Source: Streptomyces clavuligerus
Lineage (GTDB): Bacteria > Actinomycetota > Actinomycetes > Streptomycetales > Streptomycetaceae
Length of the DNA stretch: 64,000 nt
Assembly (NCBI RefSeq): GCF_005519465.1
Contig: NZ_CP027858.1
Coordinates: forward strand, 248,001 to 312,000
Direction: 5' to 3'
This document shows positions 41,466-50,059 of the stretch, piece by piece. The notes below the pieces were generated by a model. The model saw only the letters and a list, made by a program, of their open reading frames with translations. It was not told where the DNA came from and made no database searches. A program made the position numbers and the translations under genes. How positions within the stretch are numbered: position 1 is the stretch's first letter; every line of letters begins with the position of its first letter.

Positions 41466-43640
41466 ATGCAGAAGACACGCCCGGGCGACGGTCCTTCGGG
41501 GGCCCGGCAGGCCGCGAAGTTCCTCGCCGTCAGCGCTCTCTCCGGAGTGGTGCTGGCCGGGATGGCCCTGCCGGGCGCGGGGCTGGTGGGGGTCGCGGCC
41601 AAGGGCGCGGTCAAGAAGTTCGACGACATCCCGGCGAATCTGGTGGCTCCGCCGCTCAGCCAGCGCACCCGCATCCTGGACGCCCGGGGCGACCTCATCG
41701 CGTCGGTCTACTCGCGGGACCGCACGGAGAAGCCCCTCAAGGACATCTCCCCGTACATGCAGCAGGCGATCATCGCGGTCGAGGACGCCCGCTTCTACCA
41801 GCACGGCGCGATCGACCTCAAGGGTGTGCTGCGCGCGCTCAACAAGAACGCCCGCTCGGGCGGTGTCGCCGAGGGCGCGTCCACGCTGACCCAGCAGTAT
41901 GTGAAGAACGTCTTCGTCGAGGAGGCGGGCGACGACCCCGTCAAGTTCGCCGAGGCCACCCAGCAGACCCCGGGCCGCAAGATCCGCGAGCTGAAGTACG
42001 CGATCCAGGTCGAGGAGGAGCTGGGCAAGAAGAAGATCCTGGAGAACTACCTCAACATCACCTTCTTCGGCCAGCAGGCCTACGGCGTCGAGGCCGCCTC
42101 CAAGCGCTACTTCTCCAAGCGCGCCAAGGACCTCACCCTGGAGGAGGCGGCCCTGCTCGCCGGCCTCGTCCAGTCCCCCAGCCGCTACGACCCCGTCAAC
42201 GCCCCGGAGGAGGCCCGGAAGCGCCGGAACATCGTCCTCCAGCGGATGGCCGACGTCGGCGACATCACCCGGGCCGAGGCGCAGCGGGCCAAGGCGAGCC
42301 CGCTGGGGCTCAGGATCAGCAGGCCCAAGAACGGCTGCATCACCGCCGACCAGGGCGCGGGCTTCTTCTGCGACTACGTGCGGAACGTCTTCCTGACGGA
42401 CCCGGCCTTCGGCAAGACCCGCGAGGACCGGGCGAAGCTGTGGAACCAGGGCGGTCTGACGATCAGGACCACCCTCGACCCGAAGGCGCAGAAGTCCGCC
42501 CAGGACTCGATGGAGACCTACGTCAACGCCTCCGACACGGTGGCCTCCGCCGTGACCCTGGTCGAGCCGGGCACCGGCAAGATCCTCGCCATGGGCCAGT
42601 CGCGGGCGTACGGCTTCGGCAAGCACGAGACCCAGATCAACTACTCCGTCGACAAGAAGATGGACGGGTCGAACTTCGGCTTCCCGATCGGCTCCACCTT
42701 CAAGCCCTTCACCGCCGCAGCGGCCATCGACCAGGGGGTGCCGCTGACGCGGACGTACTCCTCGCCATACTCGATGCGCTACCCCGACCGGGTCGACACC
42801 TGCACCAGCGGCAAGCCGTGGAAGAACGACGGCGGCTTCACCGTGCAGAACGAGCTGCTGAGCGAGAAGGGCCCGTACGGCCTCAAGGAGGCCATGGAGC
42901 TGTCGGTCAACACCTACTTCGTGCAGATGGTCGAGGACATCGGCCTCTGCCCGGTCAAGGAGCTGACCGACAAGCTGGGCCTGGTCGTGGGCAACGGCCA
43001 GAAGCTCTCCTTCACCCCCTCCGGGATGACCCTGGGCTCCGAGGGCATGTCCCCGCTGACCATGGCGAGCGCGTACGCGGCGTTCGCCGCCCGCGGCACC
43101 TACTGCACGCCCGTCGCCATCACCTCGGCACGGACGGCGGAGGGCAAGAAGCTGAAGATACCGAAGGCCACGTGCGAGCGGGCGATGAGCGAGCGCACCG
43201 CGGACACCATCAACTCGCTGCTGCGCGGGGTGATGTCCGACCGGGGCACCGGCGACCGGGCCGGTCTGGAGGGCCGCGACAGCGCGGGCAAGACCGGGAC
43301 CACCGACGAGCGGCGCAACGCCTGGTTCGTCGGCTACACCCCCGACCTCTCGGGCGCCGTCTGGGTCGGCAGCCCCAGCCAGCAGGTGAAGATGTACAAC
43401 ATCTCCATCGGCGGCCAGCTCAAGGCCAAGGTCTTCGGCGGTGACGTTCCCGGCTCGATCTGGCGCGAGGCCATGACCGGCACGCTCGCGGGCGGGTCGC
43501 CGCAGTCCTTCAACCGGGTGGACATCCCCGATGTCCCGAAGCCCGACGCCACCGACGACGCCGGTGGCCCCGGGACCGCCGGGACCCCTGGTGGCGGCGG
43601 GCCCACCGGTACGGACGGTTCCGCCCTCGTCGGCGGCTGA
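41466..43640 (+). CDS. Class A penicillin-binding protein (glycosyltransferase/transpeptidase)
   Basis: The 724-residue protein starts at ATG 41466. An N-terminal membrane anchor (about 15-45) is followed by the GT51 glycosyltransferase domain (AVEDARFYQHGAIDLKGVLRA, GASTLTQQYVKN, KILENYLNITFFG) and the transpeptidase domain with S410-TFK, S480-V-N and K609-TGT, the three penicillin-binding motifs. It polymerises and crosslinks peptidoglycan outside the membrane. The C-terminus is Gly/Pro/Thr-rich without a PASTA domain. An L,D-transpeptidase gene follows, so two crosslinking chemistries are adjacent. Confidence 0.93.
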   Translation: MQKTRPGDGPSGARQAAKFLAVSALSGVVLAGMALPGAGLVGVAAKGAVKKFDDIPANLVAPPLSQRTRILDARGDLIASVYSRDRTEKPLKDISPYMQQAIIAVEDARFYQHGAIDLKGVLRALNKNARSGGVAEGASTLTQQYVKNVFVEEAGDDPVKFAEATQQTPGRKIRELKYAIQVEEELGKKKILENYLNITFFGQQAYGVEAASKRYFSKRAKDLTLEEAALLAGLVQSPSRYDPVNAPEEARKRRNIVLQRMADVGDITRAEAQRAKASPLGLRISRPKNGCITADQGAGFFCDYVRNVFLTDPAFGKTREDRAKLWNQGGLTIRTTLDPKAQKSAQDSMETYVNASDTVASAVTLVEPGTGKILAMGQSRAYGFGKHETQINYSVDKKMDGSNFGFPIGSTFKPFTAAAAIDQGVPLTRTYSSPYSMRYPDRVDTCTSGKPWKNDGGFTVQNELLSEKGPYGLKEAMELSVNTYFVQMVEDIGLCPVKELTDKLGLVVGNGQKLSFTPSGMTLGSEGMSPLTMASAYAAFAARGTYCTPVAITSARTAEGKKLKIPKATCERAMSERTADTINSLLRGVMSDRGTGDRAGLEGRDSAGKTGTTDERRNAWFVGYTPDLSGAVWVGSPSQQVKMYNISIGGQLKAKVFGGDVPGSIWREAMTGTLAGGSPQSFNRVDIPDVPKPDATDDAGGPGTAGTPGGGGPTGTDGSALVGG

Positions 43641-43807
43641 GCCCCGGCGGCCCGCCCGCGCCGACGGCCCGGGGTCCGGCGGCGACCCGCCCGCCGGACC
43701 CGCCGTCCGCGCCCTTCCCGCGTCAACCGCACGCATCCGCTCCCCGCACATCCGCACATCCACACCCGGTGCGCTCCGCAGACCACCGGCTCCCCACGGA
43801 GGTTCCC

Positions 43808-45034
43808 TTGCGTCCGATATCCGCGCGCCCTGTCCGTCACCCCTCCGCGCGTCTCGCGGTGGCAGCCGCCGTGCTCGCCCCGCTCGCGCTCACCGCCTGC
43901 ACGGCGGACAGCTCCGGCGCGGCATCGGACGACAAGGCGGGCGGGGCGAAGGCGGGCGGCAAGCCCGCCGCCGTCACCGTGACCCCCGCCGGGCAGACGG
44001 CGCGGGCGGGCGAGCCGATACGGGTCACCGCCCGGGGCGGCACCCTCACCTCGGTGGCGGTGACGGACGGCAAGGGGAAGTCCGTCGGCGGCACGCTGTC
44101 GGAGGGGAACACGGTGTGGACCTCGGAGCGCAGGGCCGCTCCCGGCGCGACCTACCGGGTGACGGCCGGGACCACGACCGAGGGCGGCACGAAGGGCACG
44201 GAGCAGGCATCCTTCTCCACCGCCAAGGCGGAGCGGACGAACACGGTGGACTGGTGGCCCGGCACCAGGGGCACCGACGGCACGGTCGGCGTCGCCCAGC
44301 CGATCTCGCTCGCCTTCGACCACCCCGTCACCAACAAGGCCGAGGTGGAGAAGCAGCTCAAGGTCGTCACCTCGAACGACACCGAGGGCTCCTGGGGCTG
44401 GGTGAAGGAGTGGAACTCCGGCCGGGACCGGATCGACTGGCGGCCCAAGGAGTACTGGAAGCCCGGCACCAAGGTCACCCTGAAGGCCCCGCTCAGCGGC
44501 ATCGACTCCGGGAACGGCCGCTGGTTCGTCCGGGACTACGACAACAGCTTCACCGTGGGCGCCCGCCAGGAGATCAAGGTCGACCTCGACTCCTACAAGC
44601 TCACCCTGGAGCGGGACGGCAAGACGGTCCGGACCATCCCCATCTCCGGTGGCGACCCGAACGGTGACACGCGCACCTGGAAGGGCATCATGCCCGTCAT
44701 GGTCAAGGAGGGCACCGTCAACATGCGCTCCGAGACCGTCGGCCTCGGCGACGCCTACGACAAGATGGTCAAGTACTCCGCGCGGCTGACCTGGTCCGGG
44801 CTGTTCGTGCACGCCGCTCCGTGGAACGCCCGCTACTTCGGCAACGAGAACGCGAGCTCCGGTTGCATCGGCATGAGCACCGAGAACGCGTCCACCTTCT
44901 ACGCGCAGATCCGGCAGGGCGACCCGGTCACGGTCACCGGAAAGGACACCAAGGGCATCCCCGACCAGGGCAACGGCTTCAGCAACTGGAACGTGTCCTA
45001 CGAGGAGTGGAAGAAGCGCAGCGCCCTGAGCTGA
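43808..45034 (+). CDS. L,D-transpeptidase lipoprotein with Ig-like domains
   Basis: TTG 43808 is preferred because GGAGG stands six bases upstream and the signal peptide then begins at once; the frame is open upstream to 43769. The lipobox is LTAC with lipid Cys31. Two Ig-like domains (about 55-240) precede the YkuD catalytic domain with H335 and C353 in the motif SSGCIGM. This is the mycobacterial LdtMt2-like layout. The enzyme makes 3-3 crosslinks in peptidoglycan and resists most penicillins. 408 residues. Convergent with the ABC permease gene, seven bases away. Confidence 0.92.
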   Translation: MRPISARPVRHPSARLAVAAAVLAPLALTACTADSSGAASDDKAGGAKAGGKPAAVTVTPAGQTARAGEPIRVTARGGTLTSVAVTDGKGKSVGGTLSEGNTVWTSERRAAPGATYRVTAGTTTEGGTKGTEQASFSTAKAERTNTVDWWPGTRGTDGTVGVAQPISLAFDHPVTNKAEVEKQLKVVTSNDTEGSWGWVKEWNSGRDRIDWRPKEYWKPGTKVTLKAPLSGIDSGNGRWFVRDYDNSFTVGARQEIKVDLDSYKLTLERDGKTVRTIPISGGDPNGDTRTWKGIMPVMVKEGTVNMRSETVGLGDAYDKMVKYSARLTWSGLFVHAAPWNARYFGNENASSGCIGMSTENASTFYAQIRQGDPVTVTGKDTKGIPDQGNGFSNWNVSYEEWKKRSALS

Positions 45035-45041
45035 ACGGGGC

Positions 45042-45851
45042 TCACAGCTCGCGCGCCCGCACCACCAGGGAGCGGCCCAGCAGGGGACCGGTGACGGCGG
45101 CGATCCCGGCGAGGACCAGCAGCCAGGGCCAGGCACCGCCGAAGCCGAGGAGGGCCCCGTCCCGGACGGCCCTGATCCCGTAGGTCACCGGGTTGGCCCA
45201 GGACAGCCACTGGAGGACGGGGGCCATCCGGTCCAGCGGATAGAACGACGGGCTGGAGAAGAGCAGCACCGGGGCGACCACGTTGATGGTGACGCTGAAG
45301 CGGCGGAAGTCCGAGAAGCGGGTGGCGAGCAGCAGATAGAGCCCGTTGAAGGCGAGGGAGGCGAGGGCGGTCGCGCAGAGCACGGCCGCCCAGTGCGCGG
45401 CCGGCCAGCGGAAGTCGAAGACGGCGAGGGAGACCAGGAGCGCGGCGAGGCTCTGCGCCAGGATCAGCAGGGTGCTGACGAGCAGTTTGCCGAGGACGTA
45501 GCCGCCGTGTCCGAGGGGGTGGGACCACAGCTCGACGTCCATCCGGCCCATGCGTTCCTGGAAGAGCGAGGTCCCCGCGGTGGTGGCCGCCGCGAGCATC
45601 GAGGAGAGCAGCAGGGCGGGCACCGTGAACTCGGCGTAGCCGACGGTCCTGCCCTCGTGGTGGACCTCGCCGACGAGGTTGGCCAGCGAGGTGGCGAAGA
45701 GCAGCAGATAGACCGCGCTGGGGACGACGGCGAGCAGCAGATTGGTGCGGTTGCGGGTCAGCAGGCAGTACTCGCGGTACATGGTCGCGGCCAGTCCGCC
45801 GCGGAGCGGGGAGGGCCGGGTGGTGGGCGGTCCGGCGAGGTCGGTGGTCAT
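45042..45851 (-). CDS. ABC-2 type transporter permease of the RiPP operon
   Basis: A 269-residue protein with six predicted membrane helices (for example LLLAVVPSAVYLLLFATSLANLV, FTVPALLLSSMLAAATTAGT, LLILAQSLAALLVSLAVF) and the ABC-2 motif near WLSWANPVTYGIRAVRDG. It starts at ATG 45851, overlapping the ATPase stop as ATGA. With the ATPase it should form an exporter. Position at the end of the precursor/radical SAM operon suggests that it exports the modified peptide or gives self-immunity. Confidence 0.85.
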   Translation of the reverse strand: MTTDLAGPPTTRPSPLRGGLAATMYREYCLLTRNRTNLLLAVVPSAVYLLLFATSLANLVGEVHHEGRTVGYAEFTVPALLLSSMLAAATTAGTSLFQERMGRMDVELWSHPLGHGGYVLGKLLVSTLLILAQSLAALLVSLAVFDFRWPAAHWAAVLCATALASLAFNGLYLLLATRFSDFRRFSVTINVVAPVLLFSSPSFYPLDRMAPVLQWLSWANPVTYGIRAVRDGALLGFGGAWPWLLVLAGIAAVTGPLLGRSLVVRAREL

Positions 45852-46816
45852 CGGTCGGCCCCCACGAGGGCGAGGAAAGCGTCCTCCAGGGAGGGGGTGC
45901 GGTACTCGACGGTGTCGATGCCGATACCCAGGTCGGTCACCCGAGTGAGCAGGGAGGGCAGCCGGGTGCGCATGTCCCGGCCCGCGATCTCGACCCGTCC
46001 GTCGCTGACCGCCACCCGCAGGGGGTGTCCGTCGGGGCGGGTGCCGAGCGCGCCCGCGAGCCGTTCGGTGTCGTGGGCGCTGAGCGGGCGGACGAGCGCG
46101 ATCTGTCCGCCGAAGCGTTCGGCGAGGGTGCGCGGGGGCGCGTACTCGACCAGGCGGCCCTCGTGGATGATGAGGACCCGTCGGCAGTTGCGTTCCAGTT
46201 CCTCCACGTAGTGGCTGGTCCACAGGACGGTGGTGCCGTGCTGTCGGCGGAGGTCGGCCAGCAGCTTCCACACCTGGCGGCGGCCCGTGACGTCGAGTCC
46301 GGCGGAGGGTTCGTCGAGGATCAGCAGCGGCGGGGTGCCGAGGAGCGCCCGGATCATCTGGAGGCGGCGCAGTTCGCCGCCGGAGAGGGTGAAGACGAGC
46401 TGGTCCGCCTTCTTCTCCAGGCCGAAGGCGTGCAGGGCGCCGGTCGCGGACTCCTGGGTGTCGCGCCATCGCAGTCCCTTGAACCGGGCGGCGATCCGCA
46501 GATTGTCGAGCGCGCTGAGCATCATGTCGAACGGGCCGGTCTGGTGGACGACCCCGATGGCGCGTTTGGCCCGGCCGCCGCGGGCGGCGGGGTCGGCGCC
46601 GAAGATGCGGACGCTTCCCCGGTCGGGGGTGGTGACGCCGCAGAGGAGTTTGGTGAGGGTGGTCTTGCCCGCGCCGTTGGCGCCGAGGAGGCCGATGACG
46701 GCGCCCTGTTCGATGTCGAAGGAGAGGTGGTGGACGGCGTCGCGGTCCATGCCCTTGTAGCGTTTGACGAGGTCGTGCACGTGGACGGCGGGCGGGCCCG
46801 GACGGGGTTCAGACAT
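45848..46816 (-). CDS. ABC transporter ATP-binding protein of the RiPP operon
   Basis: A 322-residue ATPase of the ABC-2/drug export type (DrrA/CcmA-like): Walker A GANGAGKT at 45-52, the Q-loop VVHQTGPFD, signature LSGGE, Walker B LLILDEPSAGLD and the H-loop LWTSHYVEE. Its start overlaps the PqqD gene end by eight bases and its end overlaps the permease start by four, so the three are coupled. The C-terminal about 90 residues are a typical regulatory extension. No peptidase C39 domain is attached, so leader removal must happen elsewhere. Confidence 0.9.
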   Translation of the reverse strand: MSEPRPGPPAVHVHDLVKRYKGMDRDAVHHLSFDIEQGAVIGLLGANGAGKTTLTKLLCGVTTPDRGSVRIFGADPAARGGRAKRAIGVVHQTGPFDMMLSALDNLRIAARFKGLRWRDTQESATGALHAFGLEKKADQLVFTLSGGELRRLQMIRALLGTPPLLILDEPSAGLDVTGRRQVWKLLADLRRQHGTTVLWTSHYVEELERNCRRVLIIHEGRLVEYAPPRTLAERFGGQIALVRPLSAHDTERLAGALGTRPDGHPLRVAVSDGRVEIAGRDMRTRLPSLLTRVTDLGIGIDTVEYRTPSLEDAFLALVGADR

Positions 46817-47150
46817 CGGCCACCGCTTGCGCGCCGTGCGGGGGCCGACCGCCGCCGTCGGCGCCCGGTGGTTCCTGCTCGTCGGTGGTGAGCAGCCCCT
46901 GGCGGGTGAGCCGGGTCAGGAACTCGGTGACGTCCCGGGTGATCTCGTCGAGCTGTCCGGGGTCCTCGGCGCCGTAGCGCCGTCCGAGTTCGGCGGCGAT
47001 GTCCTCGGTGTCCCGGCCTTCGGCGATCAGCAGCCACAGTTCGGTCGCGGTGCTGTTGAGGGTCTGGAACTCGCCCGACGCGGGGTCGTACAGGCGGACT
47101 TCTCCGTCGTCGGACATCCAGACGACGTCGGCGGCGATCCGGTGCGGCAT
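46809..47150 (-). CDS. PqqD-like RiPP recognition element protein
   Basis: The 113-residue protein starts at ATG 47150 behind GAAGGGAAG. It has the PqqD winged-helix pattern: VVWMSDDGEVRLYDPASGEFQTLNSTATELWLLIAEGR, then EDIAAELGRRYG and DVTEFLTRLTRQGLL. PqqD-type proteins bind the leader of a precursor peptide and present it to a radical SAM enzyme. It lies between the radical SAM gene (27 bases) and the exporter, as in other RiPP operons. Confidence 0.88.
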   Translation of the reverse strand: MPHRIAADVVWMSDDGEVRLYDPASGEFQTLNSTATELWLLIAEGRDTEDIAAELGRRYGAEDPGQLDEITRDVTEFLTRLTRQGLLTTDEQEPPGADGGGRPPHGAQAVADV

Positions 47151-47177
47151 CGCGCTTCCCTTCGCTCGGCGCCCGCG

Positions 47178-48656
47178 TCAGGGGGCGGTGGTCGTCCGGC
47201 AGCCGGCGCCGGGGGTGCCGGAGGCCGACAGGACGGGCAGCAGTCTGCGGCCCGGGGTCCTCCAGTCCTCGTGGACGGGGTGGACGGTGTCGTCGCGGAC
47301 GAGCCTCGGGAGCATCAGCCCGTCGGGGTCCTCGGCGAGCCGCCCGGACGGGGTGCCCACGGCCTGCCACCAGTTGGCGACCATGGACCGGCGCAGGATG
47401 CGGCAGAGGTGGCGGCCGTTGCGGTGGATGTCGCCCGTCTCCGCCATGTGGTAGCCGCGGCATCCGCCGCCGCAGGCCCCGCGGATGTAGCAGCGGCGGC
47501 AGTCGCTCAGGTTCTCGCCGTGGAAGACGCTGTTGCCGCGCAGCGAGGCGAAGAGCGGGGAGTGGAACAGCTCCGTGAGGGGTTTCTCCCGGATGTTTCC
47601 CGCGCGGTGGACCTCCCGGGTGACGAGTTTGCAGGGGTAGACGTCGCCCAGGGAGTCGAGGTAGATCTCGTTGCCGCCCATGCCGCAGTTGCCCGTGATG
47701 GAGCAGGGCTTGGCGGCGCGGGGGCCGTCGGGCAGCAGATTGTCGGCGCGGGGGTCCGTCCAGAGGAACTGCTGCACCTTCTGGAAGTCGCTCCAGCCGA
47801 AGTCATAGCCGTCGTCGGCGGCGCGGCCGAGGTCGGAGTGGTGCATCAGCCGCACCCGCCGGACCTTGAGGCCGGAGACGAAGCGGCAGACCTCGTCGAG
47901 GGCGTCGACGTTGTCGGGGGTCACCACATGGTTGATCACGGGGACCACACCGGCGTCGTTGAGCAGGGAGAGACCCCGTGCCGTGCGGGCGAAGGTGCCC
48001 TTGCCCCGGGTCCGCTCGTGCAGCTCGGCGGTACCGCCGTCGATGCTCACGGTCACCAGGGCGAAGAGGTCGGCGATCCGCCGGGCGGTCTCCGGCTTTC
48101 TGATCATGGTGCCATTGGTGATCATATTGACGGAGAGACCGCGTTCGCGGGCGTGCTCGGCGACGTCGAAGAGGTCCTTGCGGAGCATGGGTTCGCCGCC
48201 GGTGAGAATGAGGGTCCGCGCCCCCATGTCCGCGATCTGGTCCACGAGGGCGAGTGACTCCGCGGGACTCAGCTCACCGGGCAGACACTTCTCGGACGAG
48301 GCATAGCAGTAGGGGCAGCGCAGATTGCAGCCGTCGGTGATGGCGTAGTAGACGAGCTTGAGCGGGGGGTCGGGGACCCGTACCTCCGGTCGGCGGCCGG
48401 GCAGATAGACGAGCCATTTCAGCACCAGTTTCGCGAGGGTGCGCTCCGTCCACATCGGATCGGCAGGGGGCGGGGGCGGCCCGTCCGGCCGGTCGCGCCC
48501 GGCGAGGGCCCGCAGCAGCACGGCCTCCCGCTCGTCCAGGGTGCACCAGGCCGCCAGCTCGGGGTTGGCGACCAGCCGCACGCCGGACGTCCGGTCCAGG
48601 AAATAGACGAGGTCCTCGGGTACGACCAGCGCGTCCCACTGTTCCAGCAGCTTCAT
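47178..48656 (-). CDS. Radical SAM/SPASM peptide-modifying enzyme
   Basis: The 492-residue protein starts at ATG 48656 (AAAGGTGA upstream). The N-terminal about 95 residues resemble a degenerate PqqD-like fold. The radical SAM cluster site is C110-x3-C114-x2-C117 (CNLRCPYC), with TGGEPML and SIDGG following. The C-terminal SPASM part is Cys-rich (PCSITGNCGMGG, VYPCKLVT, CRRCYIRGACGGGCRGY), enough for two extra iron-sulfur clusters. Such enzymes form thioether or C-C crosslinks on ribosomal peptides. The nearest substrate is the SCSCSC peptide encoded 107 bases upstream, so a sactipeptide- or ranthipeptide-like thioether product is likely but unproven. Confidence 0.92.
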   Translation of the reverse strand: MKLLEQWDALVVPEDLVYFLDRTSGVRLVANPELAAWCTLDEREAVLLRALAGRDRPDGPPPPPADPMWTERTLAKLVLKWLVYLPGRRPEVRVPDPPLKLVYYAITDGCNLRCPYCYASSEKCLPGELSPAESLALVDQIADMGARTLILTGGEPMLRKDLFDVAEHARERGLSVNMITNGTMIRKPETARRIADLFALVTVSIDGGTAELHERTRGKGTFARTARGLSLLNDAGVVPVINHVVTPDNVDALDEVCRFVSGLKVRRVRLMHHSDLGRAADDGYDFGWSDFQKVQQFLWTDPRADNLLPDGPRAAKPCSITGNCGMGGNEIYLDSLGDVYPCKLVTREVHRAGNIREKPLTELFHSPLFASLRGNSVFHGENLSDCRRCYIRGACGGGCRGYHMAETGDIHRNGRHLCRILRRSMVANWWQAVGTPSGRLAEDPDGLMLPRLVRDDTVHPVHEDWRTPGRRLLPVLSASGTPGAGCRTTTAP

Positions 48657-48715
48657 CCGTCACCTTTGTCCTGGGCGGTCGGGGCGGGCGGGGCGTTCGG
48701 GAGCGGTCCCCGGAC

Positions 48716-48751
48716 GGGCGGGGGCGGACGGTGGCACCGCCGCCCCCGCCC
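48716..48751 (-). terminator. Strong hairpin between RiPP precursor and modifying enzyme
   Basis: GGGCGGGGGCGG (48716-48727) pairs perfectly with 48740-48751, and the loop itself pairs (CGGT/ACCG around GGC), giving about 16 base pairs with one bulged A. There is no T-run. Placed 12 bases after the precursor stop, it should act as a partial terminator or 3' stabiliser so that the peptide is made in excess of its enzyme. Confidence 0.6.
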
Positions 48752-48763
48752 TGACGGTCCGGG

Positions 48764-48877
48764 TCAGGCGGCCTCTCCGGCGCCCGCTCCGGAGCTGCCG
48801 CCGCACGAACAGGAACACGACTGGACGGCGCCGAACTCGATGGGCAGCACCTCGGGCTTGATCCAGACAGGTTTCAC
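48764..48877 (-). CDS. Putative Cys-rich RiPP precursor peptide (37 residues)
   Basis: GTG 48877, about 11 bases after AAGGA, opens 37 codons on the minus strand. The N-terminal 19 residues look like a leader (Trp5, Pro8, Glu9, Glu14-Phe15-Gly16). The C-terminal core reads SCSCSCGGSSGAGAGEAA, with Cys21, Cys23 and Cys25 alternating with Ser. It is too small and odd in composition for a normal enzyme. Directly downstream in the same direction are the radical SAM/SPASM enzyme, a PqqD-like protein and an ABC exporter. The three Cys are the likely modification donors. No second precursor copy is seen nearby. Confidence 0.75.
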   Translation of the reverse strand: MKPVWIKPEVLPIEFGAVQSCSCSCGGSSGAGAGEAA

Positions 48878-49072
48878 GGTGATGTGTGTCCTTTCCCTCG
48901 ATGACGGTGGCCCTTGCCGTTCCGGGCACAGAAATATCCCGACAGGAAGGTCAGGATTCGGGCGGGCCGACAGGTACGGAAGAGAGAAACGCGCGTATTC
49001 GATCGTTGACCGTTGACGGACGGCAGGCGGGCTTCTGCGTTCCCGGCTGATTTCCGTGGCCCGGGGGAAGAC

Positions 49073-49101
49073 AGTTTTGAAGCAGTGGTGACGCAAGTCA
49101 A
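49073..49101 (-). promoter_or_regulatory. Candidate promoter of the RiPP operon
   Basis: On the minus strand TTGACT (49096-49101) is followed by exactly 17 bases and AAAACT (49073-49078). The -35 is near-perfect, the -10 weak. It would leave a leader of about 185 bases before the precursor start. Confidence 0.35.
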
Positions 49102-49188
49102 CCAGGAAGACAGCAGTCCGGATTCACCCTTTCCGGAAGGCTCCTTACCGTTCCGGGGCACTCATGGGATCTCGGAGAGAACCGGAGA

Positions 49189-49232
49189 GGGCGGGGAGAG
49201 GACAGGGAGGGGGCGGGGAGAGGGCGGGGAAA
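49189..49232. repeat. G-rich direct repeat block
   Basis: GGGCGGGGAGAG occurs at 49189-49200 and 49211-49222 and a partial third copy follows at 49222-49232. The strand has many runs of three or more G and is almost pure purine from 49174 on, so it could form a quadruplex or a roadblock between the two divergent units. Confidence 0.5.
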
Positions 49233-49554
49233 TCCGCTCCCGCAACACCGGGGTTTCCCTGGAGACCACTCAGGAATCCATCGACCGAATTTCCCATCAA
49301 TGGGTAGATATGTCCGTCTCATATCCGCTGTGGGACGCACATCACATACGAAGGTGTTTAGTGCCCCGCGGGACCCGGGAACGGCACGGCCCCCCGGTGG
49401 ACGGGCCCCGCCGGGACGGAGATCCACTATTCCGCCTAGCACTCGGGGCGTTGTCACCGCTTCCCCGCACCGCTAAGAATCTGCGCACCGCCGCCACCGG
49501 AGCGCAGTGAGGCTCCCTTCCGTGTGCGGCTCTCCCCACCCGAAGGGTTCCGCC

Positions 49555-50049
49555 ATGTCCGTCCTCAGCATGCGCACGGGGCGCCGGTCCGCCGCCCGCA
49601 GATCCGTCACCGGAGGTCTCGTGGTCACGGGTGCCGCGGCCCTCGCCCTCGCCCTGATACCCACCGGCGCGTCGGCCACCGCCGTCCCGGCCCCCGCCGC
49701 TCCCGCCGTCGGGGTCGCCACGGTCTACCCGGACAACCTGGACGGCTGGATCCTGGAGGCGCTCGACATCATGCGGCTCAACGGCATCCCGGGGAGCTAC
49801 GAGGGACTGCACCGCAACATCATGCGGGAGTCCAGCGGCAACCCCCTGGCCATCAACGACTGGGACATCAACGCGGTCAACGGCACCCCGTCCAAGGGGC
49901 TGCTCCAGGTCATCGACCCCACGTTCGCCGCCTACCGGGTCGACGGAACCTCCGCCGACCCGTTCGACCCCGTGGCCAACATCGTCGCCGCCGCCAACTA
50001 CGCGGCCGACCGCTACGGCTCCATCGACAACGTCTTCGGCGCCTACTGA
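49555..50049 (+). CDS. Secreted lytic transglycosylase (SLT domain)
   Basis: A 164-residue protein starts at ATG 49555 with GAAGGG eight bases upstream. Residues 1-44 are a long Arg-rich signal peptide ending ASA. The rest is a small SLT domain: the catalytic Glu in NIMRESSGNPLAIND, SKGLLQVIDPTFAAY and NIVAAANYAADRYG. It cleaves peptidoglycan glycan strands outside the cell. It resembles small resuscitation or sporulation-associated muralytic proteins of actinomycetes. Convergent with rppA, ten bases apart. Confidence 0.88.
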   Translation: MSVLSMRTGRRSAARRSVTGGLVVTGAAALALALIPTGASATAVPAPAAPAVGVATVYPDNLDGWILEALDIMRLNGIPGSYEGLHRNIMRESSGNPLAINDWDINAVNGTPSKGLLQVIDPTFAAYRVDGTSADPFDPVANIVAAANYAADRYGSIDNVFGAY

Positions 50050-50059
50050 CCGACCGGGC

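Larger units (their letters stand above)
48878..49554. other. Divergent region upstream of the RiPP operon and the transglycosylase gene
   Basis: About 680 bases without a supported gene. It holds a candidate RiPP promoter (49073-49101), a G-rich repeat block (49189-49232), and CCCAT-CA-ATGGG (49296-49307), a short inverted repeat in an AT-richer segment before the transglycosylase gene. Confidence 0.4.

Noticed and set aside
48764..48877. The Cys-rich peptide considered as a lanthipeptide or thiopeptide precursor
   Set aside because: No LanB/LanM/LanC, cyclodehydratase or YcaO gene is present; the only modifying enzyme beside it is the radical SAM/SPASM protein.
49013..49510. Plus-strand open frame of about 165 codons upstream of the transglycosylase gene
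   Set aside because: It runs through the G-rich repeat block, has no ribosome site and no family-like sequence.
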